Part shown: positions 38,127 to 45,098 of the stretch, piece by piece
Layout of the letters: each line of letters opens with the position of its first letter
How positions within the stretch are numbered: the stretch's first letter is position 1
Source of the DNA: a virus
Strand: one strand, 5' to 3'
DNA: 55,002 nucleotides
Virus record (IMG/VR): IMGVR_UViG_3300021479_000008
Span: 1-55,002 of that record
Notes under the pieces: model-generated
Told to the model about the DNA's origin: nothing
The model's database searches: none
The model's input: only the letters and a program-made list of their open reading frames with translations
Position numbers and translations under genes: made by a program

Positions 38127-39896
38127 CTATTGCGTTAAGTCTAATACGAAATCATCGTTACGGCAAATGCTCGGTGTTCCTGGTGTCATACCAAGACCAC
38201 ACAACATATCTGACGTGAAAAATATCTTCGTTCTATCCTGGGAAGGGGAACTGATGCAGTACTGTGCCCAGAAGTTCGATACGGGAGTACCACTGTTGTA
38301 ACACTTACCGAATCGGAGTATCTTATCGGTTCCATCTACAGTGACTCCGTACAATTCGTTCTTGTAAGGACCTACCCATACTGCGTTCGGTCCAGCGGAT
38401 GAACCTAACAACGGATTCACGTCACTGGTGATATCTGCGCTGAAATGGTTTTCTTGGCATGGGTGACAGTCGAACGTTGCTATGGTAGTAAACGCATCAA
38501 GACTGGTATATGGGTGCTCGTCTATAGAAGGATTTCCGGAATTGAAATAAAAGCTCTTACCCATTGCCCCGTGGCCTGTAGCGTTTGACTTGGGCGTAAA
38601 AATAACAAAGTTAGCTGTCTTCGGCTGCCAGAAAAAAGGACCAAGATTATTACACGATGTTCCTATACAACTCGCAGGAGAGAAACTTACCCAAGGACCT
38701 ATCGTTGTTGCTTCATGCATTCCCCACGTAGCGTTTATTGCTGTCAATACGTTTGTGCTACCATCTGGACCATACCAGATTGGATTCGTCCCATTACCTT
38801 TCGTATCGAATGTCGTACAGCCTATTCCCGGTTCGTAATAGAAATACAAATGGGAACTGTCTTGCGCTCCGGCCCAACTAATGCCACTGGAAAAGGTTTT
38901 ATCTCCCAGACCAACTGAAAAGATCGTATGCGAGATAGGCTTGCCCGGTTGTGCGAACTTGCACTGGGCTAAATCGTATACCTTTGACCAGACTGGGGGA
39001 TTATCTAGATCTAGGCACTGTCCTTTACCACAAAGAGTACTTGAAGCTGAAAACGTTACTGCGTAGATCTGGAGACCCGTTCCCGTACCACCTGGAGTAA
39101 CGTTACTGAATCCCGGAATACAATACCAGATTAGTGGATTTACCTGTGACCACTGTGCTCCACCATCCGGACATTCTGTGATTACTTTACCTGAGTATGC
39201 TTTGTCCGTTACTGGATTGAATCCACTTACGTAATTACTTCCCCACGTACTCTTCAACGTGATTGCTGTGGTGGCAGTGTTACTGATACGATCGAACGAT
39301 CCACCACTAGGCGTACTGTTCCACTGGGTATTAGCGTCTTTACCCATTGTGTTTTCGTCACTGACACGACACAATCGGAACTTACTGAGGACTGTATCCT
39401 GTACACAGGTCCCGGCTGGTATTTTCGTGTTGAACGGTGCGGCTGGTGTTTGGACTATATCTGTTCCCGTGTAGGCGTTGGAATACGATGGCGGTCCCGT
39501 ACTGGGCAATGATGCTACAACGTTGACTGTTGCAGTGGCTGATTCGGTTGCTCCTGTACTGTCTGTTGCGGTAAAGTGTACAACGTACGTTCCTATCTTA
39601 GGATAAAAATGAGTGACTGACATACCGCAAAAGTTTGGCGACGTACACGTTATACCATCACCGAATGTCCATGTCCACGTTGTGATCTTGGCGTTGGTAT
39701 CTGACTTCGCTGTTCCGACGAAAGCGACCTTGGAATTTGAACTCGACACAATCGTGGAGCTTACTGGGGTGACAGTTACGGTGATATTATCTAAGGCTAA
39801 CGTGGTAGCGTTTGGCGTTGGTGCTTTACTACTTACTGGATGAATGATACTACATCCTATTCCGAATAGCAACGTTAACAACCAAAATTTTCTCAT
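38127..39896 (-). CDS. PKD-domain lipoprotein
   Basis: A 589-residue protein. MRKFWLLTLLFGIGC is a type II signal peptide with lipobox FGIGC, so Cys15 would be lipidated. Residues 38-130 are a PKD domain: VTVTPVSSTIVSSSNSKVAF, TWTWTFGDG, THFYPKIGTYVVHFTATDST. The remaining 450 residues form a cysteine-containing, strand-rich domain (GMSVTHFY, WYCIPGF, FFWQPKT) that could be a beta-propeller-like fold, but I cannot name it. A phage-encoded surface lipoprotein could alter adsorption or exclude superinfecting phage (inference). Confidence 0.7.
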   Translation of the reverse strand: MRKFWLLTLLFGIGCSIIHPVSSKAPTPNATTLALDNITVTVTPVSSTIVSSSNSKVAFVGTAKSDTNAKITTWTWTFGDGITCTSPNFCGMSVTHFYPKIGTYVVHFTATDSTGATESATATVNVVASLPSTGPPSYSNAYTGTDIVQTPAAPFNTKIPAGTCVQDTVLSKFRLCRVSDENTMGKDANTQWNSTPSGGSFDRISNTATTAITLKSTWGSNYVSGFNPVTDKAYSGKVITECPDGGAQWSQVNPLIWYCIPGFSNVTPGGTGTGLQIYAVTFSASSTLCGKGQCLDLDNPPVWSKVYDLAQCKFAQPGKPISHTIFSVGLGDKTFSSGISWAGAQDSSHLYFYYEPGIGCTTFDTKGNGTNPIWYGPDGSTNVLTAINATWGMHEATTIGPWVSFSPASCIGTSCNNLGPFFWQPKTANFVIFTPKSNATGHGAMGKSFYFNSGNPSIDEHPYTSLDAFTTIATFDCHPCQENHFSADITSDVNPLLGSSAGPNAVWVGPYKNELYGVTVDGTDKILRFGKCYNSGTPVSNFWAQYCISSPSQDRTKIFFTSDMLCGLGMTPGTPSICRNDDFVLDLTQ

Positions 39897-39899
39897 AAA

Positions 39900-40106
39900 C
39901 TATCCTTTTACCAACTTCAATGTCCTTGGATTGCTTTCAGCTTCCACCTCACGATCAGTCCTATTACCATTCTTTATAAAACTATTTACGGCATCGACTG
40001 TTTCTGTTACCAATTCTGTTGTAGCCAAATCGGTAGACTTTCCTTCCATCAACTTATTCCCATATCTGATTTGAATCTGTTCTCGTACGTCAGGTAACAT
40101 TCCCAT
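39900..40106 (-). CDS. Unknown 68-residue protein
   Basis: A short, hydrophilic helical protein (QIQIRYGNKLMEGKSTDLAT, LVTETVDAVNSFIKN). GGAGGAAGT ribosome site. It sits between a GH99-like gene and the PKD lipoprotein gene. Function unknown. Confidence 0.48.
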   Translation of the reverse strand: MGMLPDVREQIQIRYGNKLMEGKSTDLATTELVTETVDAVNSFIKNGNRTDREVEAESNPRTLKLVKG

Positions 40107-40119
40107 ACTTCCTCCCTCG

Positions 40120-41022
40120 TTACAACTGACTCCAGTCTATGCCTTGTTCTTCGGCCAATACCTTTTCTCGTGGGCCACTACTCTGCTCATCGTAATCGTT
40201 CCAAGTACCGCGTGCTACTTTTCTGGTGACTGGGGTAATGGTCTGCAATATCTGTGTTTCTAATTCTCCACTGAAGCTTTCCAATATTCGTGCTGCGACT
40301 GGATTTGGGCTCCACACCGACTGAGCGTAATCACGTTTACCACCGGCTGCATCGAAGGCCGCTTGACTTTGTACTCCTTGGGGCAACGGCATTCCACTAT
40401 CGTCAAAGCTGCTCCAGTAACTGGCTACCTTCATTAACGAATTACTATGCTGTGCCTTAATATCATTTACTGCGACAACGTTTCGTGCTACACTATCCGT
40501 TATCGAGGGGATACTTATCCAACTAAAATCTGTTCCCTGCTTACCGAACGTAATACCCGAAAACTTCTGGGCTAATACCTTAAGATCTGCACCAGTATTA
40601 AAATCTAAAATCAAACGTTGATCGTCGTAATTGGAAGCGTTGAGTATTTTCTGGGTAGAAGCTGCACTTAGCGAATCGACTACATTCTGTGTTGATGGAA
40701 CCGTAACTCCTTTGGCGTTTAACTTAGCGCACCAAGGATCTAACAGAAACATGAACTTCAATCCCATTTGCTGGCAAAGACTGGCTAACGTAATCGCGTT
40801 CTGATTACAGGCTGTGGCGTATGCCCCTTGCCACGTTCCAATTACTTCCGTAATACCGTCATCCAACATCATTTCTAATTGCTTGGTGATTATCTTGGGG
40901 TCGTTTGGGCTATACGGAATACCACGATGTACGTGAACATCACCATTATAACAAATGTAGTGAGTACACTGTATACCAGCCCAGCCTTTGACTTTACTTT
41001 GAATCAAATCTAGTGCGTTCAT
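40120..41022 (-). CDS. GH99/GH71-like TIM-barrel protein
   Basis: A 300-residue protein without signal peptide. Residues 10-110 show CTHYICYNGDVHVHRGIPYS, MLDDGITEVIGTWQG, LASLCQQMGLKFMFLLDPWC, a strand-helix sequence typical of GH99/GH71-like barrels ('...W.GP........f........fa'). It then has DFSWISIPS and a C-terminal helical tail. Catalytic residues are not certain. Possibly a virion-associated glycan-binding or hydrolysing protein; it lies with other barrel-like proteins. Confidence 0.55.
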   Translation of the reverse strand: MNALDLIQSKVKGWAGIQCTHYICYNGDVHVHRGIPYSPNDPKIITKQLEMMLDDGITEVIGTWQGAYATACNQNAITLASLCQQMGLKFMFLLDPWCAKLNAKGVTVPSTQNVVDSLSAASTQKILNASNYDDQRLILDFNTGADLKVLAQKFSGITFGKQGTDFSWISIPSITDSVARNVVAVNDIKAQHSNSLMKVASYWSSFDDSGMPLPQGVQSQAAFDAAGGKRDYAQSVWSPNPVAARILESFSGELETQILQTITPVTRKVARGTWNDYDEQSSGPREKVLAEEQGIDWSQL

Positions 41023-41030
41023 ACTACTCC

Positions 41031-41264
41031 TTAGTACAGACCAAACAAATGCAGAAACAAACCAAATACCAACAGGATCAAAAACCAGTATATGATCTGT
41101 TGAGTCAATGCATCAGCTCCAAGTTTTGCGGCGACTAGGAACGTGAGCTTGAAAAGAATCAAGCAGAGAAAAATCAAAATAATTACCCCGATTATAATCC
41201 CCGCGAATCCGTCTATACCTAAAAACCCGTAACGCGTTAACGGTGCTACTAAAGATGCTAACAT
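41031..41264 (-). CDS. Small two-helix membrane protein (holin-like)
   Basis: A 77-residue protein with two transmembrane helices: IIIGVIILIFLCLILFKLTF and IIYWFLILLVFGLFLHLFGL, joined by LVAAKLGADALTQQ. Size and topology fit a class II holin, but no endolysin gene is adjacent, so it could equally be another small membrane protein. AAAGGATAAT precedes the ATG. Confidence 0.6.
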   Translation of the reverse strand: MLASLVAPLTRYGFLGIDGFAGIIIGVIILIFLCLILFKLTFLVAAKLGADALTQQIIYWFLILLVFGLFLHLFGLY

Positions 41265-41265
41265 A

Positions 41266-41427
41266 TTATCCTTTCTTTAACCAGAATGGAAGTAACCTAC
41301 CTGGATTAGGGAAATAACTTATACCTATTCCAACTTGTAGACTTGCACACCACACTGGACGATGGAATATTCCACGACAGAAATGAATGTCTCTATACCA
41401 CACAACTTTACCAGCCTTAGTTTGCAT
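41266..41427 (-). CDS. Small 53-residue protein
   Basis: A short frame from ATG 41427, overlapping the end of the upstream gene by 11 bases, to TAA 41266, immediately before the holin-like ATG. It reads MQTKAGKVVWYRDIHFCRGI, then FHRPVWCASLQVGIGISYFP and a basic C-terminus. The two cysteines and aromatic residues suggest a compact or membrane-associated peptide. It occupies all of a 150-bp apparent gap. Confidence 0.5.
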   Translation of the reverse strand: MQTKAGKVVWYRDIHFCRGIFHRPVWCASLQVGIGISYFPNPGRLLPFWLKKG

Positions 41428-42391
41428 GCTTGGCATGACCGTTTGTTTTCTCTTTCTTGGGAACTTCCTCGGCTTCTATGACTGGCAACGGACGTTTGAA
41501 CGTCGATTCGTGATTACGTAACTGAGCGGCTAACATTAATGCATCCAGACTTACCACAACGTTATTACCATCTCCCGTGGTAAGTAAATGACTTCCGTTT
41601 TGTCCTGGAATAGGCTGCATATTAAGACCGGCTGTCATTCCCGTCAATGCTGCACTGGCTCCAACTTGCCCACTCAATGCTGCCAACGTTGCCATATCTG
41701 CCATCTCATGCGGATTCTTCGGATTCACACCATGGATTCTCATCCATTCGTGTATCGCACCGAATATGTCTGATTCTGCTTCCAGTAACATTTTCCTGTA
41801 GGTATTGACTCTACGTTGATTGTTCTTACTGTCCAGTCTTTCGTCTGCATAAAAAGGCTCACCCTGAAATTTCTCATTTATCTTTTCTACCAGACGTTGA
41901 CGACGCATAAGAACCTGGATAATAAAAGGGGCTGTTGCTCGTATTGCTTTTCCTGATTCCAGATTTTCTCTTACTGCTTTCCTCAACGAACCTACTAACG
42001 CACGATTCGTTAACCAGTAACCGTTTTTCCTTTTTGCTTCCCAGTCTCCCAACCAAGGGACACGTTTCTTGTTTCCGTGTTTGCTTAGAGCTTCCTGTTC
42101 CCATACCTTCTTTGGTGAGACCATCCATATAAAAAACTTCCGTTCTAACTTGTCCTTGAGTTTCTTCTTGGCGAAGGATTCTATGCAACGGTGGTGGTTC
42201 ATAGAACCTTTGTGTTTTCGATACGTTACTTCCCCGTTGAATTCTCTCCACCAGTCTGGTAGTAGATCCTTTAGTTTGAGATAGAATTTCCATCCTGCAC
42301 TCTCGTACTCTTTACTGCTCTTTGCTTCGTCACTCAGGATTTCTAACTCTTCCTCGTCTTCCAACCAATCTTCTTGTTCACGCTTGCTCAT
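41417..42391 (-). CDS. Unknown 324-residue protein
   Basis: An acidic N-terminus (EDWLEDEEELEILSDEA), a basic helical middle (YLKLKDLLPDWWREF, KRVPWLGDWEAKRKNGYWLT, RALVGSLRKAVRENLESG) and an Ala/Gly-rich segment (residues 235-262) before a polar end. GDW and NGYWLTN blocks look conserved, but I recognise no family. A DNA-packaging or head-assembly role is possible but not supported by a motif. Start follows a TAA by two bases. Confidence 0.5.
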   Translation of the reverse strand: MSKREQEDWLEDEEELEILSDEAKSSKEYESAGWKFYLKLKDLLPDWWREFNGEVTYRKHKGSMNHHRCIESFAKKKLKDKLERKFFIWMVSPKKVWEQEALSKHGNKKRVPWLGDWEAKRKNGYWLTNRALVGSLRKAVRENLESGKAIRATAPFIIQVLMRRQRLVEKINEKFQGEPFYADERLDSKNNQRRVNTYRKMLLEAESDIFGAIHEWMRIHGVNPKNPHEMADMATLAALSGQVGASAALTGMTAGLNMQPIPGQNGSHLLTTGDGNNVVVSLDALMLAAQLRNHESTFKRPLPVIEAEEVPKKEKTNGHAKHAN

Positions 42392-42393
42392 AC

Positions 42394-42483
42394 TTAGGCA
42401 GTTGCAACTTTACTGGGATCGTATGTTTCTAACACTGGTCTGTTAGCTTGTTCTATTGCTTCAAACAACTGATCGATACTCAA
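42394..42483 (-). CDS. Tiny 29-residue protein, TTG start
   Basis: The frame reads SIDQLFEAIEQANRPVLETY and DPSKVATA after a TTG start at 42483 with GGAGG nine bases upstream. The TTG overlaps the stop of the preceding tiny gene (TTGA), and its own TAA lies two bases before the next ATG. The amphipathic helix and the junctions support translation. Confidence 0.45.
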   Translation of the reverse strand: MSIDQLFEAIEQANRPVLETYDPSKVATA

Positions 42484-42560
42484 CTCATCCAACCTCCAAC
42501 CATCATATATATATCTTTTGCACGTTCAAGACCTTTTCCTATCTCTTCTTTGGTATACAT
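42480..42560 (-). CDS. Tiny 26-residue protein
   Basis: Starts ATG 42560 with TGAGG six bases upstream and reads MYTKEEIGKGLERAKDIYMM then VGGWMS. Charged amphipathic helix. Ends in a TTGA overlap with the next tiny frame. The two together could instead be one gene broken by a frameshift. Confidence 0.45.
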   Translation of the reverse strand: MYTKEEIGKGLERAKDIYMMVGGWMS

Positions 42561-42567
42561 AAATACC

Positions 42568-42870
42568 TCACTTGACTATTGCTTTGGCTGCTGCTTGCAT
42601 TAGATCGACTGTACTGGAAGGAACTTCAGAAGTAAGGGGAATAACCTTTTCGATGACTTCTTTGATTACCTGCTTGGCTGACCTTTTTGGTTTACCACGT
42701 TTCTGGATAAACCTATAAAAATCTCTGCCGTATAGGTCTCTGGTTTGGCAACCAGCTTTGGTGGCCCTGTCTTCCAGAAATTCTGGTGTACTATTCTTGG
42801 CTGTTGCTAGACCACCTAAACTACCTCTAGCCTTTGCGGTTAATGCTCGTCTCGACACGAAGGCGCCCAT
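42568..42870 (-). CDS. Small protein with KGG-like pattern
   Basis: A 100-residue protein. Residues 8-60, TAKARGSLGGLATAKNSTPE, FLEDRATKAGCQTRDLYGRD, FYRFIQKRGK, show Gly-Gly and 'R..G..T...YG..FY..I...G' blocks like short KGG/stress-type repeats found in bacteria and some phages. ATG 42870 has AAGGA seven bases upstream; a TTG further up lacks a site. The C-terminal half is a polar helix. Confidence 0.5.
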   Translation of the reverse strand: MGAFVSRRALTAKARGSLGGLATAKNSTPEFLEDRATKAGCQTRDLYGRDFYRFIQKRGKPKRSAKQVIKEVIEKVIPLTSEVPSSTVDLMQAAAKAIVK

Positions 42871-42910
42871 TTCGTTTTCCTTCAACAGGATTAACGACTA
42901 CCTTACGTTA

Positions 42911-43075
42911 CTACTTCTTAGGGATGGGTGCCTGGTTGTTAGTGAACTTTTTACCAAGGGCTTGGGCGGCTGACGTACTCGTATCTTGCTGCTTACCCCA
43001 GCTCTGATCTATGCTATGCTGAACCACTGGACTTGTACTGTTTCCTTTTTGATTATTTTGCGCTGTGGCGGCCAT
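42911..43075 (-). CDS. Small 54-residue disordered protein
   Basis: ATG 43075 has AGGAGA eight bases upstream and the frame closes with TAG at 42911. It reads MAATAQNNQKGNSTSPVVQH, then a Gln/Ser/Ala-rich stretch and FTNNQAPIPKK. Low complexity suggests a disordered peptide. The 92 bases upstream (43076-43167) are non-coding, AT-rich, with a short hairpin (AGACT/AGTCT). Confidence 0.5.
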   Translation of the reverse strand: MAATAQNNQKGNSTSPVVQHSIDQSWGKQQDTSTSAAQALGKKFTNNQAPIPKK

Positions 43076-43167
43076 TTGAATTTCTCCTGCCGAAGACTAC
43101 TGAACGAAGTCTGGGGCGTAAGTATATTAACAAACTCAGGTTGTTCCTAGCTACAACTTACCTAATA

Positions 43168-43656
43168 TTACGTAGAGGGCAGACTTGACGCATCTTTCAA
43201 CGTATCTGGGTGTTTTGCTCCAACTTCACCTGATGGTAAATAAATAGTGTATGGAAGTCCTTTGGCTTTAATTTTATTGACTAGATCGAACATCGTACCA
43301 CCTTTCATTCTCTCCTCTGGGAAGAGAAAGAATTCGTCACCTAGGTTTACCAGCGTATCGTTCTGGGCCATCCAGTGGCTAGTTATCTCGGACTGACTGA
43401 GATCGTTAATTAAACAGTGATACAGTTCTAGGATTAGGCAGTCGAACTCGAATTTCCCGTTCTGGTCTCGGTACTTACTGTTTCTTTCTTTCACTACCTT
43501 TCCTATACCTTTATCGACGGAGGAGATCACAAATAAGACGTGGGCATACTTTGCCTTTACCTCGTCGATTATGTCGTTTACTAGCTTGATGTCTATGGCG
43601 TTGATACGATTGTAATTCGTTCTACGGTTGTAGGCTCCGACTAGGACTACTCTCAC
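43168..43656 (-). CDS. SLOG/LOG-like nucleotide-binding protein, putative
   Basis: A 162-residue protein. MRVVLVGAYNRRTNYNRINA (first strand and loop), YAHVLFVISSVDKGIG, and then DTLVNLGDEFFLFPEERMKG with GTMFDLVNKIKAKGLPYTIY match the SLOG superfamily pattern ('aD.vv.FPg..GT..li..A...g.pv'). Members bind nucleotides or cleave nucleotide derivatives. Start is GTG (GGAGGTGGTCA upstream) with GTGA overlap. Role in the phage unknown. Confidence 0.5.
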   Translation of the reverse strand: MRVVLVGAYNRRTNYNRINAIDIKLVNDIIDEVKAKYAHVLFVISSVDKGIGKVVKERNSKYRDQNGKFEFDCLILELYHCLINDLSQSEITSHWMAQNDTLVNLGDEFFLFPEERMKGGTMFDLVNKIKAKGLPYTIYLPSGEVGAKHPDTLKDASSLPST

Positions 43657-43835
43657 TGACCACCTCCAACTGGTACGTAATCATAAGCTTTGTGATTTAT
43701 AACAAGCCTGACTTTTTCCGGTCTTTTATTTTTCACAGCCATATCTAAAATCATTGCATCACCAGACGAGTTTGCATCTGGAACTAAGTTGATATACAAG
43801 CTTTCATCTTTTGCCCATGACACTAGTGCTCTCAT
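43653..43835 (-). CDS. Unknown 60-residue protein
   Basis: A short alternating-strand protein (ESLYINLVPDANSSGDAMIL, KVRLVINHKAYDYV). Both ends are ATGA/GTGA junctions, which support translation. Function unknown. Confidence 0.5.
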   Translation of the reverse strand: MRALVSWAKDESLYINLVPDANSSGDAMILDMAVKNKRPEKVRLVINHKAYDYVPVGGGQ

Positions 43836-44023
43836 ACTGTATCTCCATTCGTAGATTGATGCTTGACTAGATATTCTTTATCGTGTTTACTGGCTTCTTC
43901 TATTGTCTTGAAACCTACCCCAGGATATTTTATACCTTCAATTTCTGTTACAGCGTTGATCGGAGGACGAGCACATATATGACACCAGACAACGTAACCT
44001 TTCGGCAATCTCCACTGACTCAT
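43832..44023 (-). CDS. Unknown 63-residue protein with one CxxC
   Basis: Contains VVWCHICARPPINAV, a single Cys pair, and IEEASKHDKEYLVKH. Four-base overlaps on both sides. Possibly a zinc-binding dimer. No family recognised. Confidence 0.5.
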   Translation of the reverse strand: MSQWRLPKGYVVWCHICARPPINAVTEIEGIKYPGVGFKTIEEASKHDKEYLVKHQSTNGDTV

Positions 44024-44247
44024 ACTTCCTCCAATACAACTACTTCCTGGGCATGGTAACCTTTTTGTGTTTTCTCTGGCTTGAATTCTACACGTTCACC
44101 ATCTCGCAACGTTTTGAATCCTTTACCGTCAAGCTGGGAATAGTGTACGAATATATCGTCGGTCATTCCCGTCTTTTCGTCAGGGATAATAAACCCGTAG
44201 CCTTTGCTGTTGGAAAACCACTTGACACGTCCTTCTATTCTATCCAC
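44020..44247 (-). CDS. csp: Cold-shock domain protein
   Basis: A 75-residue single cold-shock domain with EGRVKWFSNSKGYGFI (RNP1, KGYGFI) and DIFVHYSQL (RNP2, FVHYS), EKTGMTDD and VEFKPEKTQKGYHAQEV. It binds single-stranded RNA or DNA and melts secondary structure. Start is GTG at 44247 with AAAGGAG six bases upstream, overlapping the preceding small gene by eight bases. Near full similarity to bacterial CspA suggests capture from a host. Confidence 0.92.
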   Translation of the reverse strand: MDRIEGRVKWFSNSKGYGFIIPDEKTGMTDDIFVHYSQLDGKGFKTLRDGERVEFKPEKTQKGYHAQEVVVLEEV

Positions 44248-44410
44248 AACTTTCTCCTTTTATTTTCTTGATCTCTTTTACTATGTCTTCAACTGTTGGT
44301 CTACTTAATCCTAAAGCAGCACCAATTCTATTTATCTCAGCGTCATGACTTTGACGTTCTAAATATTCGTCTTGATTAGCTGGATCTAACGTATCATCTC
44401 CAAAGCTCAT
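44240..44410 (-). CDS. Small 56-residue HTH-like protein
   Basis: ATG 44410 overlaps the metallopeptidase stop (ATGA). It reads MSFGDDTLDPANQDEYLERQ then INRIGAALGLSRPTVEDIVK and EIKKIKGE. IGAALGLSRPTVEDIV looks like a short helix-turn-helix. Stop TAG lies inside the start of csp. Possibly a small regulator coupled to csp. Confidence 0.55.
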   Translation of the reverse strand: MSFGDDTLDPANQDEYLERQSHDAEINRIGAALGLSRPTVEDIVKEIKKIKGESCG

Positions 44411-44907
44411 TGACGTCTCTTTTTCTTCAACAATGCCTCGGCAAACAGCTCCAAATCCCTCTTCCAGACTCCATGATGCTTAACTACACTACGAAACTCT
44501 TCTATATCATGTTTACGGACGCGGAACAAATATCTACCACGTTCGTCTTTCTTCTGCTTTGAATGCTTGTTGAGAATAACACCTACGTGACATAATTCAT
44601 GGTCTATCAACGCGTACTTCTTTTTCTTACCGAACTTTGGATCGTTCCACACTTCCTTGTTCAAGAGTATTACAAAATCGTATACCGCTAACTCACGCTG
44701 TAGATCAGAGGCTTTACAACACTTACCAAGAATAAGATGACCGTCTCGGTCTGGTTTCAATGCAATACGCCACGCCAACGCGATTTTGGCTCTCTTAATT
44801 TCCTTATGATACTTTTTACGCATTTTACGCATGTACTTATACGGAGATTCAGTTTCTGGTATAAGCTCAAATCGTACTGGCTTTGGTTTTTCCTTTTTCT
44901 CTTTCAT
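44407..44907 (-). CDS. Putative phage metallopeptidase
   Basis: A 166-residue protein with AKIALAWRIALKPDRDGHLI, LGKCCKASDLQRELAVYDFV and YALIDHELCHVGVI. The HELCH zincin helix and the 'LGK..k.S...R.l..YDFVI' lead match the family called putative phage metallopeptidase (PF18894 by memory). The end, HDIEEFRSVVKHHGVWKRDL, also fits ('DIEEF..vV.RHG.w'). I use ATG 44907 (TGATG overlap, GGAG upstream) over the adjacent GTG. The substrate is unknown. Confidence 0.8.
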   Translation of the reverse strand: MKEKKEKPKPVRFELIPETESPYKYMRKMRKKYHKEIKRAKIALAWRIALKPDRDGHLILGKCCKASDLQRELAVYDFVILLNKEVWNDPKFGKKKKYALIDHELCHVGVILNKHSKQKKDERGRYLFRVRKHDIEEFRSVVKHHGVWKRDLELFAEALLKKKRRQ

Positions 44908-45098
44908 CACAACTCCGAAATAAACTTAGGTCTTGTTTCCAACGTCAACTGCCACTGATGCCAATAAGTAGATCTACCAACTCTGTACACAAGCGTACCT
45001 ACTTGTAAACCAACGGCACTAACAACTCCACGTCCCTTGGGTGTTTTTACAATATCACCACGTTGAAACTTTGCTGGTATACAACGCAAATCTTTCAT
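44907..45098 (-). CDS. Small KOW-like protein
   Basis: A 63-residue beta-rich protein (KFQRGDIVKTPKGRGVVSAV, GTLVYRVGRSTYWHQWQLTL) resembling a KOW/SH3-type barrel. Overlaps the SbcDC fusion gene by four bases (ATGA). Function unknown; possibly nucleic-acid or protein binding. Confidence 0.55.
   Translation of the reverse strand: MKDLRCIPAKFQRGDIVKTPKGRGVVSAVGLQVGTLVYRVGRSTYWHQWQLTLETRPKFISEL

Noticed and set aside
41031-41264. Firm holin annotation with lysis cassette
   Set aside because: Topology fits, but no endolysin or spanin gene with recognisable motifs is adjacent, so the call stays at membrane protein, holin-like.
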